Below are positions 54,062-64,000 of a stretch of DNA of 64,000 bases, one piece after another. Positions within the stretch are counted from its first letter, which is position 1. Every line of letters starts with the position of its first letter. Location: NCBI GenBank assembly GCA_018398815.1, contig CM031622.1, positions 18,572,191 to 18,636,190 on the forward strand, given 5' to 3'. Made by a program: the position numbers and the translations under genes. This stretch comes from Conus ventricosus. Lineage: Eukaryota; Mollusca; Gastropoda; Neogastropoda; Conidae. Below the pieces are notes generated by a model. The model ran no database searches. It worked only from the letters and a program-made list of their open reading frames with translations, and had not been told where the DNA came from.

Positions 54062-54888
54062 AACCTATAGCAACAACAACAACAACAAAAAAATAGGTAA
54101 AAGAACAAGTAACTATCAAACAGGAGGTTTAATATTCTTGGGATATATCAGGTCTTACATACAGCCTTTTGCTCCATAGTCACTGTACAGTCATCTTAAG
54201 AATATAAAATGAATATGATTTCATGTTCATTATTGTCCTGATTTACAATCCTTAAAATAATGCCAGTATGCATGAAATGCCTCACAATCTAGACTAAAAC
54301 AGTAAATGCATGTTCGGTATAATGACTAAAACTGTCCATCAGCAGCAATTCTTCTCTCATTATAAATGTATTATATAGAACATTGCGGGCAGGAAAATGA
54401 AAGTCCATCCTTAATGAGATCTTAAATTGAGCTTCCGTTTCCTTAAAACTTGATATTTCCATTTAAAAAGAAAGATGCCATGTTTCACAGTCAAGCTTCG
54501 AACTCCTCCTTCCCTTTCCAAGAAAGTGTTGCATAGTTTTACATCTCTTTGTCTATATGGGAGGTCCAAGATGTCCTTCTCACAGTCACACTAAATGTAC
54601 CACTAGTTTATCAAGCTACATGTCGGTAAGTCAAGACAGCGTAGACGGTGTACTAGGAACATATTCATTTATTTTTTTTTTCGGGCGCACTTTGGAAACA
54701 TCTTAAGTGGTAAATGGCGGATAAGAGACACTGCTTATCTTTCTATTAAAAAAAAGAGAAAGAAAAGAAAAGAAAACTAACAAACGAGAAAAAAAATGGA
54801 ACGAGGCTGATGGGAAAATAGGCATGTATAACAAAGATGGGAAAAAACAAATAAAAGCAAACTTTAGCAAAGACCAAGTACAAACATA
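54062..54888. other. No recognisable gene
   Basis: AT-rich sequence between the ORF2 relic and the ORF1-bearing duplicate. It may be a LINE inter-ORF or flanking region. Confidence 0.4.
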
Positions 54889-56420
54889 GGGAAAAATGAA
54901 TAGTTCCACAAGGCTGTGTTTTCTTTCTTTAATTTTTGGCCACAACTACCTTCGACGAAAGGACTGCTCCCCTGACTTGCCAATCCCAAAAGACCTTCAC
55001 CCCCAGATGTAAACAAAGTCAAGTGGGAGAAAAAAAAACCGCCAAGGTCGTCATAAAAAAAGCGCACAGGTAGAAAAATTTACATCAAGTAGCTTCTAAT
55101 TACAAACCTTTAAGAATTCTCAAACCTTCACACTTACGTTTTTAAAAACAGGAAATAATCGCACGCTGGTTTAAATTAATTTGGTCTACTTACAGTTCGA
55201 GCCGGCGAAAACAATCCCAAAAGCAAAGGTGAAAGTGACGGCGTGACACACAAAAGAAGAAAGAAACAATCTAATGCAGTTGCCTAAATTCGGCAAGAGA
55301 TTTCACTGTCGAGATTCGTCCGGTCACAGCCTTTCACCACCACTGCACCGTACTTCGTTTACGCTTGCTGGCAAATGTCCCTCTCGTTCCGCACTAAACA
55401 TAGCGCTGATAGGCCCATGGGGTCAGATTTTCCCCTTAGTGACCCCGGTCCTTTAAAACGTTTTGCGCGCGTAGAGCACAGAGTCCGTAACCCGACGGGA
55501 AACAAAACGAACAATAACCCTGCGGCAAGAATTTTTGAAGCACTGGAACCCTGTTTGGAACCGACCCTATGCACTGCCTCGAAGTCTTCTCTCTTCACCT
55601 CGATGTTCAGTTTACGGTTGAACAGAGATAGCACCTTCTCGCACTGTACCCCGTCTCGAAGGCCCCGCTCTCCCCTTCCTGCACCCGTAGTTTACGCAGG
55701 TTTTTCCCTCCGTACGTATGCGGAAACGTCCTCGAAACGACGATGGGCCAGCTCTGCCGGGTGCCGTATTCAGCTAGCTGGGTGGCCGTCTGCTGCTCTC
55801 GCTTCCGGGCGTCGGTCAGCTATTTGACGAAGCTTCTCGTTCTCAGTCTGGACTGAGACAGGGCAGCCTTCATTCCTCCACCGTAAGAGCCAGCTTGCAA
55901 GTTCAGGGCCCCCTTGGCACAGAGTTTTTCCATCAGATCCGCATTCGTACATGCTGGGGTTCCTCTTTCCGGGGAGAATCGGGAGTAGGGAGAAAACAAC
56001 GTCCAACTCGTTTGACTGGTTTGGGAGTGAGTCGCTCCCCTGTCCTCCATTTTGTTCTCTTGCGGTTGATAACCAAATTTGAAAGTTTTCTTTCACTGGC
56101 CCGGGCAATGGTGTACTAGTTTCTACCTTCTGCTTCTTCGGGTGTCTTTGCCACTGTTAACACTCGAGTTGTTTTGGGGGAACTAGAGCCTGAACCTGCA
56201 CCAGCATGCGTAAGCTGTTTTCTCTTTCTTATGGCGGACCATAACACTGCACACTGTCAACAACACTGACAGTCATTTCAGCGCCGATGTCTCCACATCA
56301 CGCTGACCAAAAGTTCCAAAACCTCGGATGGAGGTGGGCAGTAGATACACTGCTAACTTTGTGGCATTCTTGGTGTCCGATTGTTAGTTTAATTAACCAA
56401 AATAAGTTAAAAAGTAAACA
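54889..56420 (-). repeat. Second copy of the ORF1-bearing repeat unit
   Basis: About 1.5 kb, collinear with 47,976-49,480 at high identity with many single-base indels (for example ggcaagagatttcactgtcg at 48,371 and 55,293). Both copies start with the same atgaatagt(a/t)ccacaaggct block and end in the attcttggtgtccgattgtt block. Confidence 0.85.
55345..56242 (-). pseudogene. LINE ORF1 copy 2, frameshifted
   Basis: Start ATG at 56,242 (MVRHKK). Later frames read LSLFNRKLNIEVKREDFEAV, HRVGSKQGSSASKI and GPGSLRGKSDPMGLSALCL. Same protein type as the copy at 48,412-49,319, with different indels, so both are inactive. Confidence 0.7.
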
Positions 56421-56732
56421 AGTGGGGTATGTTTTGTTTCCCATAAGGAAACCCAACACAGAGTAACTTTTATTCAAGACTGGCACAGCCTTTTAAACTT
56501 GAATAAAGTCAGACAAAATACAAGACGAACAATCTAATAGTGGGGGAAAACAGCCCAGGCCAAAAAACTGAACGTCTAGCAAAAATTTGGACTTGAGGGA
56601 GGGAGAGGGGAGTTTGAAGATGGGGAAACTGGAAAACGAAATTTAAAAAAAAAAAAAAAATGTTTAAGATATGAAAACTCTTCCACAAAGGCCTGCAAAC
56701 CCAAAGGGAAAAATCGCATTTCCCCCTTTTTG

Positions 56733-56832
56733 NNNNNNNNNNNNNNNNNNNNNNNNNNNNNNNNNNNNNNNNNNNNNNNNNNNNNNNNNNNNNNNNNNNN
56801 NNNNNNNNNNNNNNNNNNNNNNNNNNNNNNNN
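56733..56832. other. Assembly gap, 100 N
   Basis: Exactly 100 N, placed against a (TC)n tract at 56,833-56,856. Confidence 0.99.
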
Positions 56833-57039
56833 TCTCTCTCTCTCTCTCTCTCTCTCCTCCAACAAGATACAGCGCTCATGCCAGACACTGAAGCGTTATC
56901 AGTGAGGCACTAAGACGATGGCAATGCGACATTGGCAGGACATGCACAGAGTGCAGCAGGAGGACTGTGGATCCAGGGCTGAGTTTCAACAGACATCACG
57001 TCTCTACAGGCTGGAGATTCAGCCCTATGCGCCTTCCTC

Positions 57040-57190
57040 CAAGAAGCCAGTTGCAATTGTCCTGGAAGGGACTATTCACGGTAGTGGAAGCTAAGGTGTG
57101 TGTGTGTGGGGGGGGGGGGGGGGATCACTCCGTTCAGTTGCGCCCCAACTACATTAAAACGTATCATGTAAATATGCTAAAGAGGTATGT
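57040..57190 (+). pseudogene. Integrase C-terminal tail (Gypsy)
   Basis: The plus strand reads LQLSWKGLFTVVEAKV, and, after a (TG)n(G)n tract at 57,095-57,122, DHSVQLRPNYIKTYHVNMLK and RYVRR. It matches the integrase tail pattern W-GPF-VVE-VG--DY-V----K-YHVNMLKRY. The simple repeat has replaced a few codons. Confidence 0.7.
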
Positions 57191-57255
57191 GAGACGCGCG
57201 GAAGCCGCCAATTCTGTGAACAGTCCGGGACAGTTCCCAGTCCCCCTCTGACGGC

Positions 57256-57990
57256 AGCTGAAACTTGGAGGACTGCACGTCAGATCCTCTGCTCCAAGGC
57301 GAGCAGCAACAAGAAGTTCGTAATCAGCTCGCTGAATTTCCAGACACACTGACTGAACGACCGGGACTCGCTCACCTCGCAGAGCTCCAGGTCACACTGA
57401 AGGATGAGCAACCAGTGTGGTCTAAACCCTATCCTCTTCCCCATGCCAGGCTGGAAGCCGTTAGGGAAGAGATCAGAGAAATGTTGGCATTAGGAGTGAT
57501 CGAGTCAACCCAGTCACCATACTCTTCACCCATACTACTTTTGCGGAGGAAGGATGGGTCAAACCGGTTCAAGCCAGATCCGGAGGATATCTTTGCCAAA
57601 ATTGCCAATGCCGAGTATAAATTTTTTTCTAAGGCGTTTATTACACAGGACGTGGGGGGCATACACCTGGCGGGTCATGCCGATCGGAGTGAAGAATGCT
57701 CCTGCCGCCTTTACAGCGATGATGAGGAGATTATTGAAGCCACTGAGGGGGAAACCAGTGGACAACTTCATGGATGATCTCCTCATCGCGACAGAAACAT
57801 GGGAAGAGCATTATGGCAGTTTGGAGATCTGTCCTGGAAAGACCGACTGAAGTGGGACTGACCGCCTGCCCATGCAAGTGTCACATTGAGTTCCAGATGC
57901 TTTACTACCTTGGACATCGTCTCAGTTGTGGCCAGCTGTCACTAGAGGATGCCAAGGTAAGTCAGCTGAAGAAGGCGGAGAGACCAACAA
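57256..57990 (+). pseudogene. Gypsy reverse transcriptase, deleted and frameshifted
   Basis: PVWSKPYPLPHARLEAVREE, then LALGVIESTQSPYSSPILLL and RRKDGSNRF, come first. The sequence then jumps to PDPEDIFAKIANAEYKFF, so the block with the first catalytic Asp (usually CVDYR-LN) is deleted. Another frame gives MPIGVKNAPAAFTAMMRRLL and VDNFMDDLLIAT (the catalytic FVDD), then FQMLYYLGHRLSCGQLS. These are standard Ty3/Gypsy RT blocks. Confidence 0.88.
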
Positions 57991-58397
57991 CATAAAGCGG
58001 AAAGGGGCTTTTTTGGGGGACTGGGGGGTTACACCGCCATTCGGGGCCCCATTTCGCATATAGCAGGGCCCTTTCCCCAAGCCTGCTGAAGAAGAGTGAA
58101 ACAAGAGGGGTGGACAGTGGAGTGGAGATGGCTTTGCAGCCCCTGAAGGAACATTTCCCCTTCGGATCGTACTTAGGAGCCAGAATTGACCAAGGCCTTT
58201 GTGCTAAGGACAGAAAACATTTCCCTTTTCAGGATCTTATTGGGCCCCAAAATTTGCCCAAGGACTTTGTGCAAGGCAGAAGCTATACAAGCCTCGGGCC
58301 GCATACTCCAAGCCCTTAGGAAGTTTTACACCCTTTTGGCATACGGAGCGGAAACTAAACAGAGCGGAAGGGAACAAGCTGTGTTCGAAAAGGGGCC

Positions 58398-59840
58398 TCG
58401 CCATTTTTTTTTGGGTGTCCCCAGGGTTTTTGGGGTGGCCATATTGTCTGGGGTGTCGCCTATTTTTGGGTTTGTCGCCATAGTTTGGGGTGTCGCCATG
58501 TGTCTGGGGGGGGCGCCATAGGTTTTTGGGTGCGCCATAGTGTCTGGGGGTCGCCAAAGTGTCGGGGTGCCCCATGGTGTCTGGGGTGTCCCCATGGTGT
58601 TGGGGTGTCGCCATAGTTTTTGGGGTTTCCCCAAATGTTTGGGATGTCCATAGTTTTTGGGGTGTCGCCATAGTTTTGGGTTTTCCCCATAGTTTTTTGG
58701 GTGTGCCATAGGTTGGGGTGTCGCCAATTTTTGGGGGTGTCCCCAAGTGTTTGGGTTCCCCGCCATAGTTTTTTGGGGTTCGCCAAAGGGGTTTGGGGGT
58801 GTCGCCATAGTGGTTGGGGTTTTGCCATAGGGGTTTGGGGGGTTGTCGCCATGTGGTTGGGGGTGTCGCATAGTGGTTGGGCGCCAAGTGGTTGGGGTGT
58901 GCCATTGTTTGGGGGTCGCCATAGTGGTTGGGGTTCCCCATGGTGTTGGGGGTTCCCCATAGTGGTTGGGAGGGGGGGGGGCCCAAAGGGGGGGGGGGTT
59001 GCCAGGGTGTCGGGGGTGTCCCCAAGTGGTTGGGGTGCCCCCATAGGGGTTGGGCGCCCTAGTGGTTGGGGTGTCGCCATGGGTTTTTTGGGGGTCCCAT
59101 GGGGTTGGGGTGTCGCCAGGGTTTTGGGTTTTGTGCCATAGGGTTGGGGTGCCCATGGTGTTGGGGTTGTGCCTAGGGTTGGATTGCCATGGTGTCGGGG
59201 GTTTCGCCATAGGGTTGGGTGTCGCCATGGTGAAGGGGGGTGTCCCCCAAGTGGTTGGGGTTCCCCATAGGGGTTTGGGGGTGTCCCATGGTTTTGGGGC
59301 GTGCCTAGGGGTTGGGGTCGCCAAAGGTTGGGGGTGTTCGCCATAGTGTTTAGGTGCGCCTAGTGGTTGGGGGGGCGCCATAGGGTCTGGGGTGTCGCCA
59401 AGGTTGGGGTGTCGCCATGGGTTTTTGGGGTTTCCCCATTTTTGGGGGGGTCGCCATATGTTTGAGGTGGGGCCAATAGGCTGGGGGTGTTCGCCATAGT
59501 TTTTGGGGTGTCGTTTTGTGTCGCCATAGTGTTTGGGTGTCGCCATAGTGTCGGGGTTCGCCATAGTGTCTGGGGTGTCGCTATAGTGTCGCCATAGTGT
59601 TTAGGTTCGCCATAGTGTTTGAGTGTCGCCATAGTGTCTGGGTGTCGCCATAGTGTTTTGGGGTGTCGCTATAGTGTCGCCATAGTGTTTAGGTGTCGCC
59701 ATATGTTTGGGTGTCGCCATAGTGGTTGGGGTGTTGCCATAGTTTTTGGGGATGTCGCAATGGTGGTTGGGGTGTCGCCATAGTGTTTGGGGTGTCGCCA
59801 TAGTGTTTGGGATGTCGCCATGGGGGTTTGGGGGTGTCGC
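58398..59840. repeat. 20-bp minisatellite inside the Gypsy RNase H gene
   Basis: About 70 imperfect copies of gtcgccatagtgtttggggt fill the interval. On the left the coding sequence stops at ...gggcctcgccat (reading LAI in RNase H) and on the right it resumes at tgtcgcggttccacaaacac (reading SRFHKHLYG). The middle part shows runs of c, g and t that look like consensus error. The unit closely resembles the coding stretch that should stand here (LAIVWGVSRF), so the array probably grew from it. Confidence 0.92.
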
Positions 59841-60125
59841 GGTTCCACAAACACCTGTATGGGAGGACCTTTGTCCTCGAGACCGACCATGAACCTCTGT
59901 CATATTTGGCCCAAGCCAGACTGATCGGCAGTCGTCTCATGTGGTTGTCACTGCTACTCCAGGAGTATTCGATGAGAGTTCCCTACATTCCAGGCAGTCA
60001 GAACGTAGCAGCAGTCTTCATGAGTAGAACATGGGAGGTGGCTGATCAGAGTAACAGCCACCTAGCTGTGGGTGTCAGATCACCCTGTCGTGAGTTATCT
60101 GACCTTTGTGTGCATGAAACTGGTG
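59841..60125 (+). pseudogene. Gypsy RNase H, 3' part
   Basis: FHKHLYGRTFVLETDHEPLS, YLAQARLIGSRLMW, LLLQEYSMRVPYIPGSQNVA. This is the conserved second half of Ty3/Gypsy RNase H (LYGR-F-V-TDH-PL--L ... RL-RW-L-LQ-Y---V-YI-G--N--AD-LSR). The AD-LSR end reads AVFMSRTW here. The first half is at 58,060-58,397. Confidence 0.88.
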
Positions 60126-60129
60126 ACTG

Positions 60130-60585
60130 ACAAAATAATGATGGTTTCTTTTGATGTGATGTGCCCGTTGTGGGGCGGGACGTTCCATGCTCAGTGTTCG
60201 ATTTTTCGTGTTTTGTTAGTGTGTGTTCGTTGATTGCGTTTTCTTCATTGCCTGTTATGGAGCGGGTTGGGTGCATGATCACGTCTTACATTCTTTTTGC
60301 TATTGATGTCCATTTGGTAATGTTGTTTTGTTCACATGTTGGTCAAGTCTGAAAATGTCTTTTTTTTTGTGACTATTAGGATCAGTGATTGAATTGCATA
60401 ATTGTGTGAGAGCGTGTGAGTATATAGTTGCCACACGCCTGAATTTGATTCTGATGTTAAGTAGATTTGGCCAAAACACCTTAATGTTAATTCGATGAGT
60501 CGGCTGAATGTTCTCGATTCCTTTTTGGGCGATTTTGTCGTTGTTGAATTATTTTCTTTGGGGTTCTTCAAGGTGCGGACTCACC
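60130..60585. other. No recognisable gene
   Basis: Possibly the 3' part of the Gypsy element; no LTR boundary could be recognised. Confidence 0.4.
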
Positions 60586-60712
60586 CCCCCCCCCCCCCAC
60601 CCCCCCCCCCCCACACACACCACACACACACACCCTGCATTCATGCATAACTACGATAATTATAATCATTTCAATGACGAGGGGAACGTCGGAGACCGGT
60701 CACAGTGACTCA

Positions 60713-60772
<60 letters not shown>

Positions 60773-60811
60773 CCTCTCTCTCTCTTCACACGCAGACTCA
60801 CACACACACAC

Positions 60812-60848
<37 letters not shown>

Positions 60849-60849
60849 A

Positions 60850-60943
<94 letters not shown>

Positions 60944-60946
60944 TTC
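60586..60946. repeat. (C)n, (CA)n, (CT)n and (ACGC)n cluster
   Basis: C-runs 60,586-60,611, (CA)n to 60,635, (CT)n 60,712-60,785, (CA)n/(ACGC)n 60,797-60,940. Confidence 0.97.
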
Positions 60947-61261
60947 TCACAAGGTGTTCTCTCGCACAGCCCATCTGAGTTTGGGCCATGCCGCCCCCTC
61001 CTCCCCGCCCCCTCCCCCCTCCCCCCTCCTCATCTTCCCCCAGTGCCGTCTCCCGCCAGCTGTTCACCCAACCCCAGCCTCCTCTTTCCCCCACTGGACC
61101 ACTGGGCTGTGTCCACGACTGGACCATCACTCTCCCCCCTCCTCTCTTCCTTCTCTCCCCTCTTATCACACTTCTTCGCCCCGCCCACCCACCTCATCTA
61201 GCTACACCAACTCCACAACCACAGTTACCACAACACCGATTCCCCATGCCTCCGAGGGATA

Positions 61262-61287
61262 TGTAGGTAGGTAGGTAGGTAGGTAGG
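61262..61287. repeat. (GTAG)n microsatellite
   Basis: Six gtag units following a C/T-rich stretch. Confidence 0.9.
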
Positions 61288-61499
61288 ACTTTATAGCCTC
61301 GCGGCTTTCTTGTCTCCGTCAATTATTATGTCAGTATTGCTCAAGGGTGTAACGCACTGCGTGTTACGGTTCCGTATATAATTATATTGGTATGAGAAAA
61401 GTCTCAGTCATCAAAATCGAATTCTATGTCTTTAAAACTTACATCTGCATCAAGGAGGCTTTTAAAGTTGTTAAGTGTGTCAGTGATATGGCAGCGATT

Positions 61500-61775
61500 G
61501 AGTATCCGTCACCTACGTGTGTATGTGTGAACGTATGCAACCTCACAACACATCTTGGCTACAATTTCCCAGCACAGCACAACTACCACCCTCTAATACC
61601 CCATACAATCCACCAACTCCAAACAATGCCCACCTTACACTTCACAATTTCAGCACTCCTGCCACCACCCAACACATTACACTTCCAACCCCCACCATCA
61701 CACACATCCCACAGCAGCCAGTACAACCCCCTAGCCCACTTCATCCATTTGCTGTTCAGTTGCTGAACACAATGA
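61500..61775 (+). other. Open, Pro/Thr/Asn-rich stretch of unclear status
   Basis: All three plus frames are partly open because the sequence is C/A-rich. One frame reads LPPSNTPYNPPTPNNAHLTL, TITHIPQQPVQPPSPLHPFA. It could be a retroelement gag-like or low-complexity exon, or non-coding. No motif supports a call. Confidence 0.25.
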
Positions 61776-61899
61776 CTGCTCATTCCTGTCACAGCAACAC
61801 CAACCAGCTCCTCTCCCCATGTCCTCATTGCATTAAATTAATTTGTCACTGTATGCATCCCTATATTCGTAATTATTGTTCTTTCACCTTTCCTGATTT

Positions 61900-64000
61900 T
61901 TTAACAATTTTCATGTCACTTAGGTATGAAAGTGGGGATATCCCTTTTTCACCACCCCTTGTGTTTTGGGATGTGGGCGCATTTTTTAAAGGTTGTGAGC
62001 TTTGATAAGGGTTTTTATCCACTTCATTTCACACAGGTATGTAGTCGATATGCTTTTAAATTTTTTCATCACCCATGTGCTATGTATGATTGCGCTTATT
62101 TTGTTTTGAGCGCTTTTTCTAAAGTTTTTACTTTGGTGTTTTGTGAGCGCACACACGTTGGTGTATTTTAAATGTGCGTACGTGCTTTGTGTGTGTGTGA
62201 GTCTGTTTTTTGTGTCCGCGCGCGCACGCGCGGTGTGGGTGTATGTGTGAATTATGTGTATTTGTATGTTTGTTCTTTTTCGGTCTGGTGCTCCCGTCTG
62301 TGGGTCCCTGCAGTGTATTGCACGATTTTGTTACTTTTATCTCAAGAATTTGGTTCTATTTTTGTTGTTGACAAACAAAAAAGGGGTTTTTGACGTTCCG
62401 CCCCCACCCCCGGAATCTGAAACTCACATTGGTTTAAAAAGCCCCAAGACCAAAAAATGTGCCTGGGACGGGGGGTTTTGTTGTAGCAAACAAAAAAATG
62501 GGGCGTTGTCATCGAAGTGCTACCACCAGTTTTTAAAAAAAGACAAACAAAATGTGTGACACGGGGAGTGGACGCGTGTCGTATTGAGGACTTTCGAGTC
62601 ATATCATAAACAATCCCTCATTTTTTTTTCCTTTTTTTCCTTTGAAATTGTTTCCCTTTTTTTTTTTATGTTGTTGCACAATTTTTTTGAAACCCTTTAA
62701 TTTTTGGTTTGTTTCTCTTTTTCATTATCATTTTGCATTGAAGTTTGGGTTCTGTTTGTGTGTTACTATACGGAAAAATTTGTGTTTGTTTTTAAGAAAA
62801 ACAAAGAAAAAAAAAAACCCTTTTAAAAAGAAAAGAGACTGAACAAACCCTCTGCGCAGGAGACTTTGAAATTAACTACTTTTTTACTGCGAGCGAGGCA
62901 TTTTTGGTCCCTTGCCAACTCGTGTTACAAGTGGACTATCCCGTGACTTGTGTATTGGTTTGCAAAAGGGTTTTTTTCCCCCTTGTTTTCTTTTGGTTTG
63001 TTGGTTCTTTGCTTTGTTTTAAAGTTTTTTTTTACTTTTTTTTTTTTTTAAATCTCTCTTCTGCCCCCCTTTTCCCCGTAATTTTGCTTTAAAAGAAATT
63101 TCCCTTTTGTGTGTATCTTTTCATTTAAAAAAAAGTGGTTTTTATAAGGATACTATTCTGACCCTGGAGCTTACGGGCATATTCTGTGAAGATTTTATTT
63201 TCTTCTCATTCGCTTCTGTTTCCCAAAGTTGTTACGGTGTGTAATCCCGCCCCTATTTCCCTCTTTTTTGTGCTTTTATCGTGGTTTCCCTTTAGGTTTC
63301 AAATCTTAACGGGGCAGTTAAAAGTGGGAAAATTTGTCGTCTTCCCATAAAAAATCAATCAAATCCAAACTTGAATTGTCCTTTGGACCTTTAAATTCAT
63401 TGCCCTGCTTTCTGGTTTTTTTTTGTTCCTTTGGTTTTTTTTATTAAAAAGCTAAACTTAAAGTTTTAATTGGTTTTTGTAACAGTAATCTATTTTGTTT
63501 TATTGTCAAAGGGCTTTGTCTAGAAATTTTTAAATTTTGGTTCCCTTGTTTTTGTTAAATTTAATTTAAAGATACTGGAATTTCGAAATTTGGGCCAAAC
63601 CCAAATTTTTTATCATCTGCCAAATAGTTCATGTTTTCTGGTTTTTTTTCTAAACGAAACCCTTCTATTCATCCCGCTTGGGCTTAGTGAAAATCGCCCT
63701 TGCCCCGTTTTCACTGATTTCAGTTTATCCTAACTAACTAAACTTTGTCCCCCACGCGAAAGACTTCCCCTTGGTGAAACAGGGGCTTGGAATTTATTCA
63801 TCCCAAAAAATCGTCAATGTAAAAAAAACGGCCCGGGCCCTTTGGCCTTTATAATGTTGAATGATGTGGCTGCAGGTCAAACCCCCCCAATCCCGCCCTC
63901 TTTAGGTTTGTTTTTGTACGGAATCCCGCTGCCACTTTATTTGGGATTTTTAAAAATTTGTATTCTTTTGGATAAGAGCTATCCAAATGTCATTCTTTTT
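61900..64000. other. Low-quality, homopolymer-rich sequence; nothing recognisable
   Basis: Runs such as ccccaaaaatttt and gggttttt dominate from about 62,340. The pattern resembles the degraded consensus in the second Polinton-like element, so absence of genes here is not informative. Confidence 0.5.

Larger units (their letters stand above)
57030..60130 (+). mobile_element. Gypsy-class LTR retrotransposon (Gmr1-like gene order), LTRs not seen
   Basis: Plus-strand order: integrase C-terminal tail (57,040-57,190), RT (57,256-57,990), RNase H (58,060-58,397, then 59,841-60,060). The RNase H frame is interrupted by a 1.44-kb minisatellite. Integrase before RT is the order of Gmr1-like Ty3/Gypsy elements, reverse of the usual. 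Frameshifts and a deletion in RT make it inactive. LTRs were not identified. Confidence 0.75.

Noticed and set aside
58237..59564. Long minus-strand open frames rich in Pro, Thr, Trp and Asn (262-412 residues)
   Set aside because: They are translations of the 20-bp minisatellite, whose unit lacks minus-strand stops; several frames are open at once.

Overview
This is a repeat-dense, intron-rich, AT-leaning invertebrate nuclear window, probably from a mollusc or another lophotrochozoan. That guess rests on the mix of LINE types, the Tc1-like, piggyBac-like and Gypsy-like elements, the very abundant (TG)n/(CA)n/(CT)n tracts and a Polinton-type element. No rRNA, tRNA or bacterial operon was recognised. 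Two N gaps are present (12,324-13,323, exactly 1000 N; 56,733-56,832, exactly 100 N). Three stretches (about 8.3-12.3, 58.0-59.8 and 62.3-64.0 kb) look like poor consensus, so reading frames there should not be trusted.

Host gene: three exons of an SLC17 (sialin/vesicular anion transporter) family gene are read on the minus strand at 39,926-39,800, 38,762-38,607 and 16,445-16,254 (last exon with stop). The first two have matching splice phases. One exon between the second and the last was not found, and the 5' exons lie outside or are unrecognised. The intron before the last exon is more than 22 kb because it holds nested elements: a CR1-like LINE (minus strand, 17,690-34,010) that is split in its reverse transcriptase by a 15.2-kb Polinton/adintovirus-like element (18,568-33,787).

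Main system: the Polinton-like element has 619-bp near-perfect terminal inverted repeats, each ending in a perfect 27-bp-arm hairpin. It is flanked by a 5-bp duplication (CAAGT). The order is: five small minus-strand ORFs; a divergent AT-rich spacer; two small membrane-type proteins, a DDE integrase and a coiled-coil ORF (plus); a protein-primed-type B DNA polymerase, a basic protein, a Gly/Ala-rich hydrophobic protein and a probable double-jelly-roll major capsid protein (minus); a coiled-coil/proline/membrane protein (plus); a tail-anchored protein (minus); a capsid-like protein, a 280-residue protein and an FtsK/HerA packaging ATPase (plus). Several genes carry frameshifts, from decay or sequence error. 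No maturation protease was recognised. A second, inverted and more decayed relative lies at 8,224-14,053, also with a 5-bp duplication (CTTTT).

Other regions: 0-8 kb has LINE fragments, a 25-bp minisatellite, a broken Tc1-like element and a dispersed repeat; 14.4-15.6 kb is a ~148-bp palindromic satellite; 35.8-36.4 kb is a piggyBac-type MITE; 40-57 kb is mostly LINE debris (RT, RNase H, ORF1 and ORF2 pieces) with local tandem duplications; 57-60 kb is a Gypsy-class element with integrase upstream of RT, whose RNase H gene is split by a 1.4-kb minisatellite that seems to have grown from its own coding sequence; 60-64 kb is low complexity and poor sequence.
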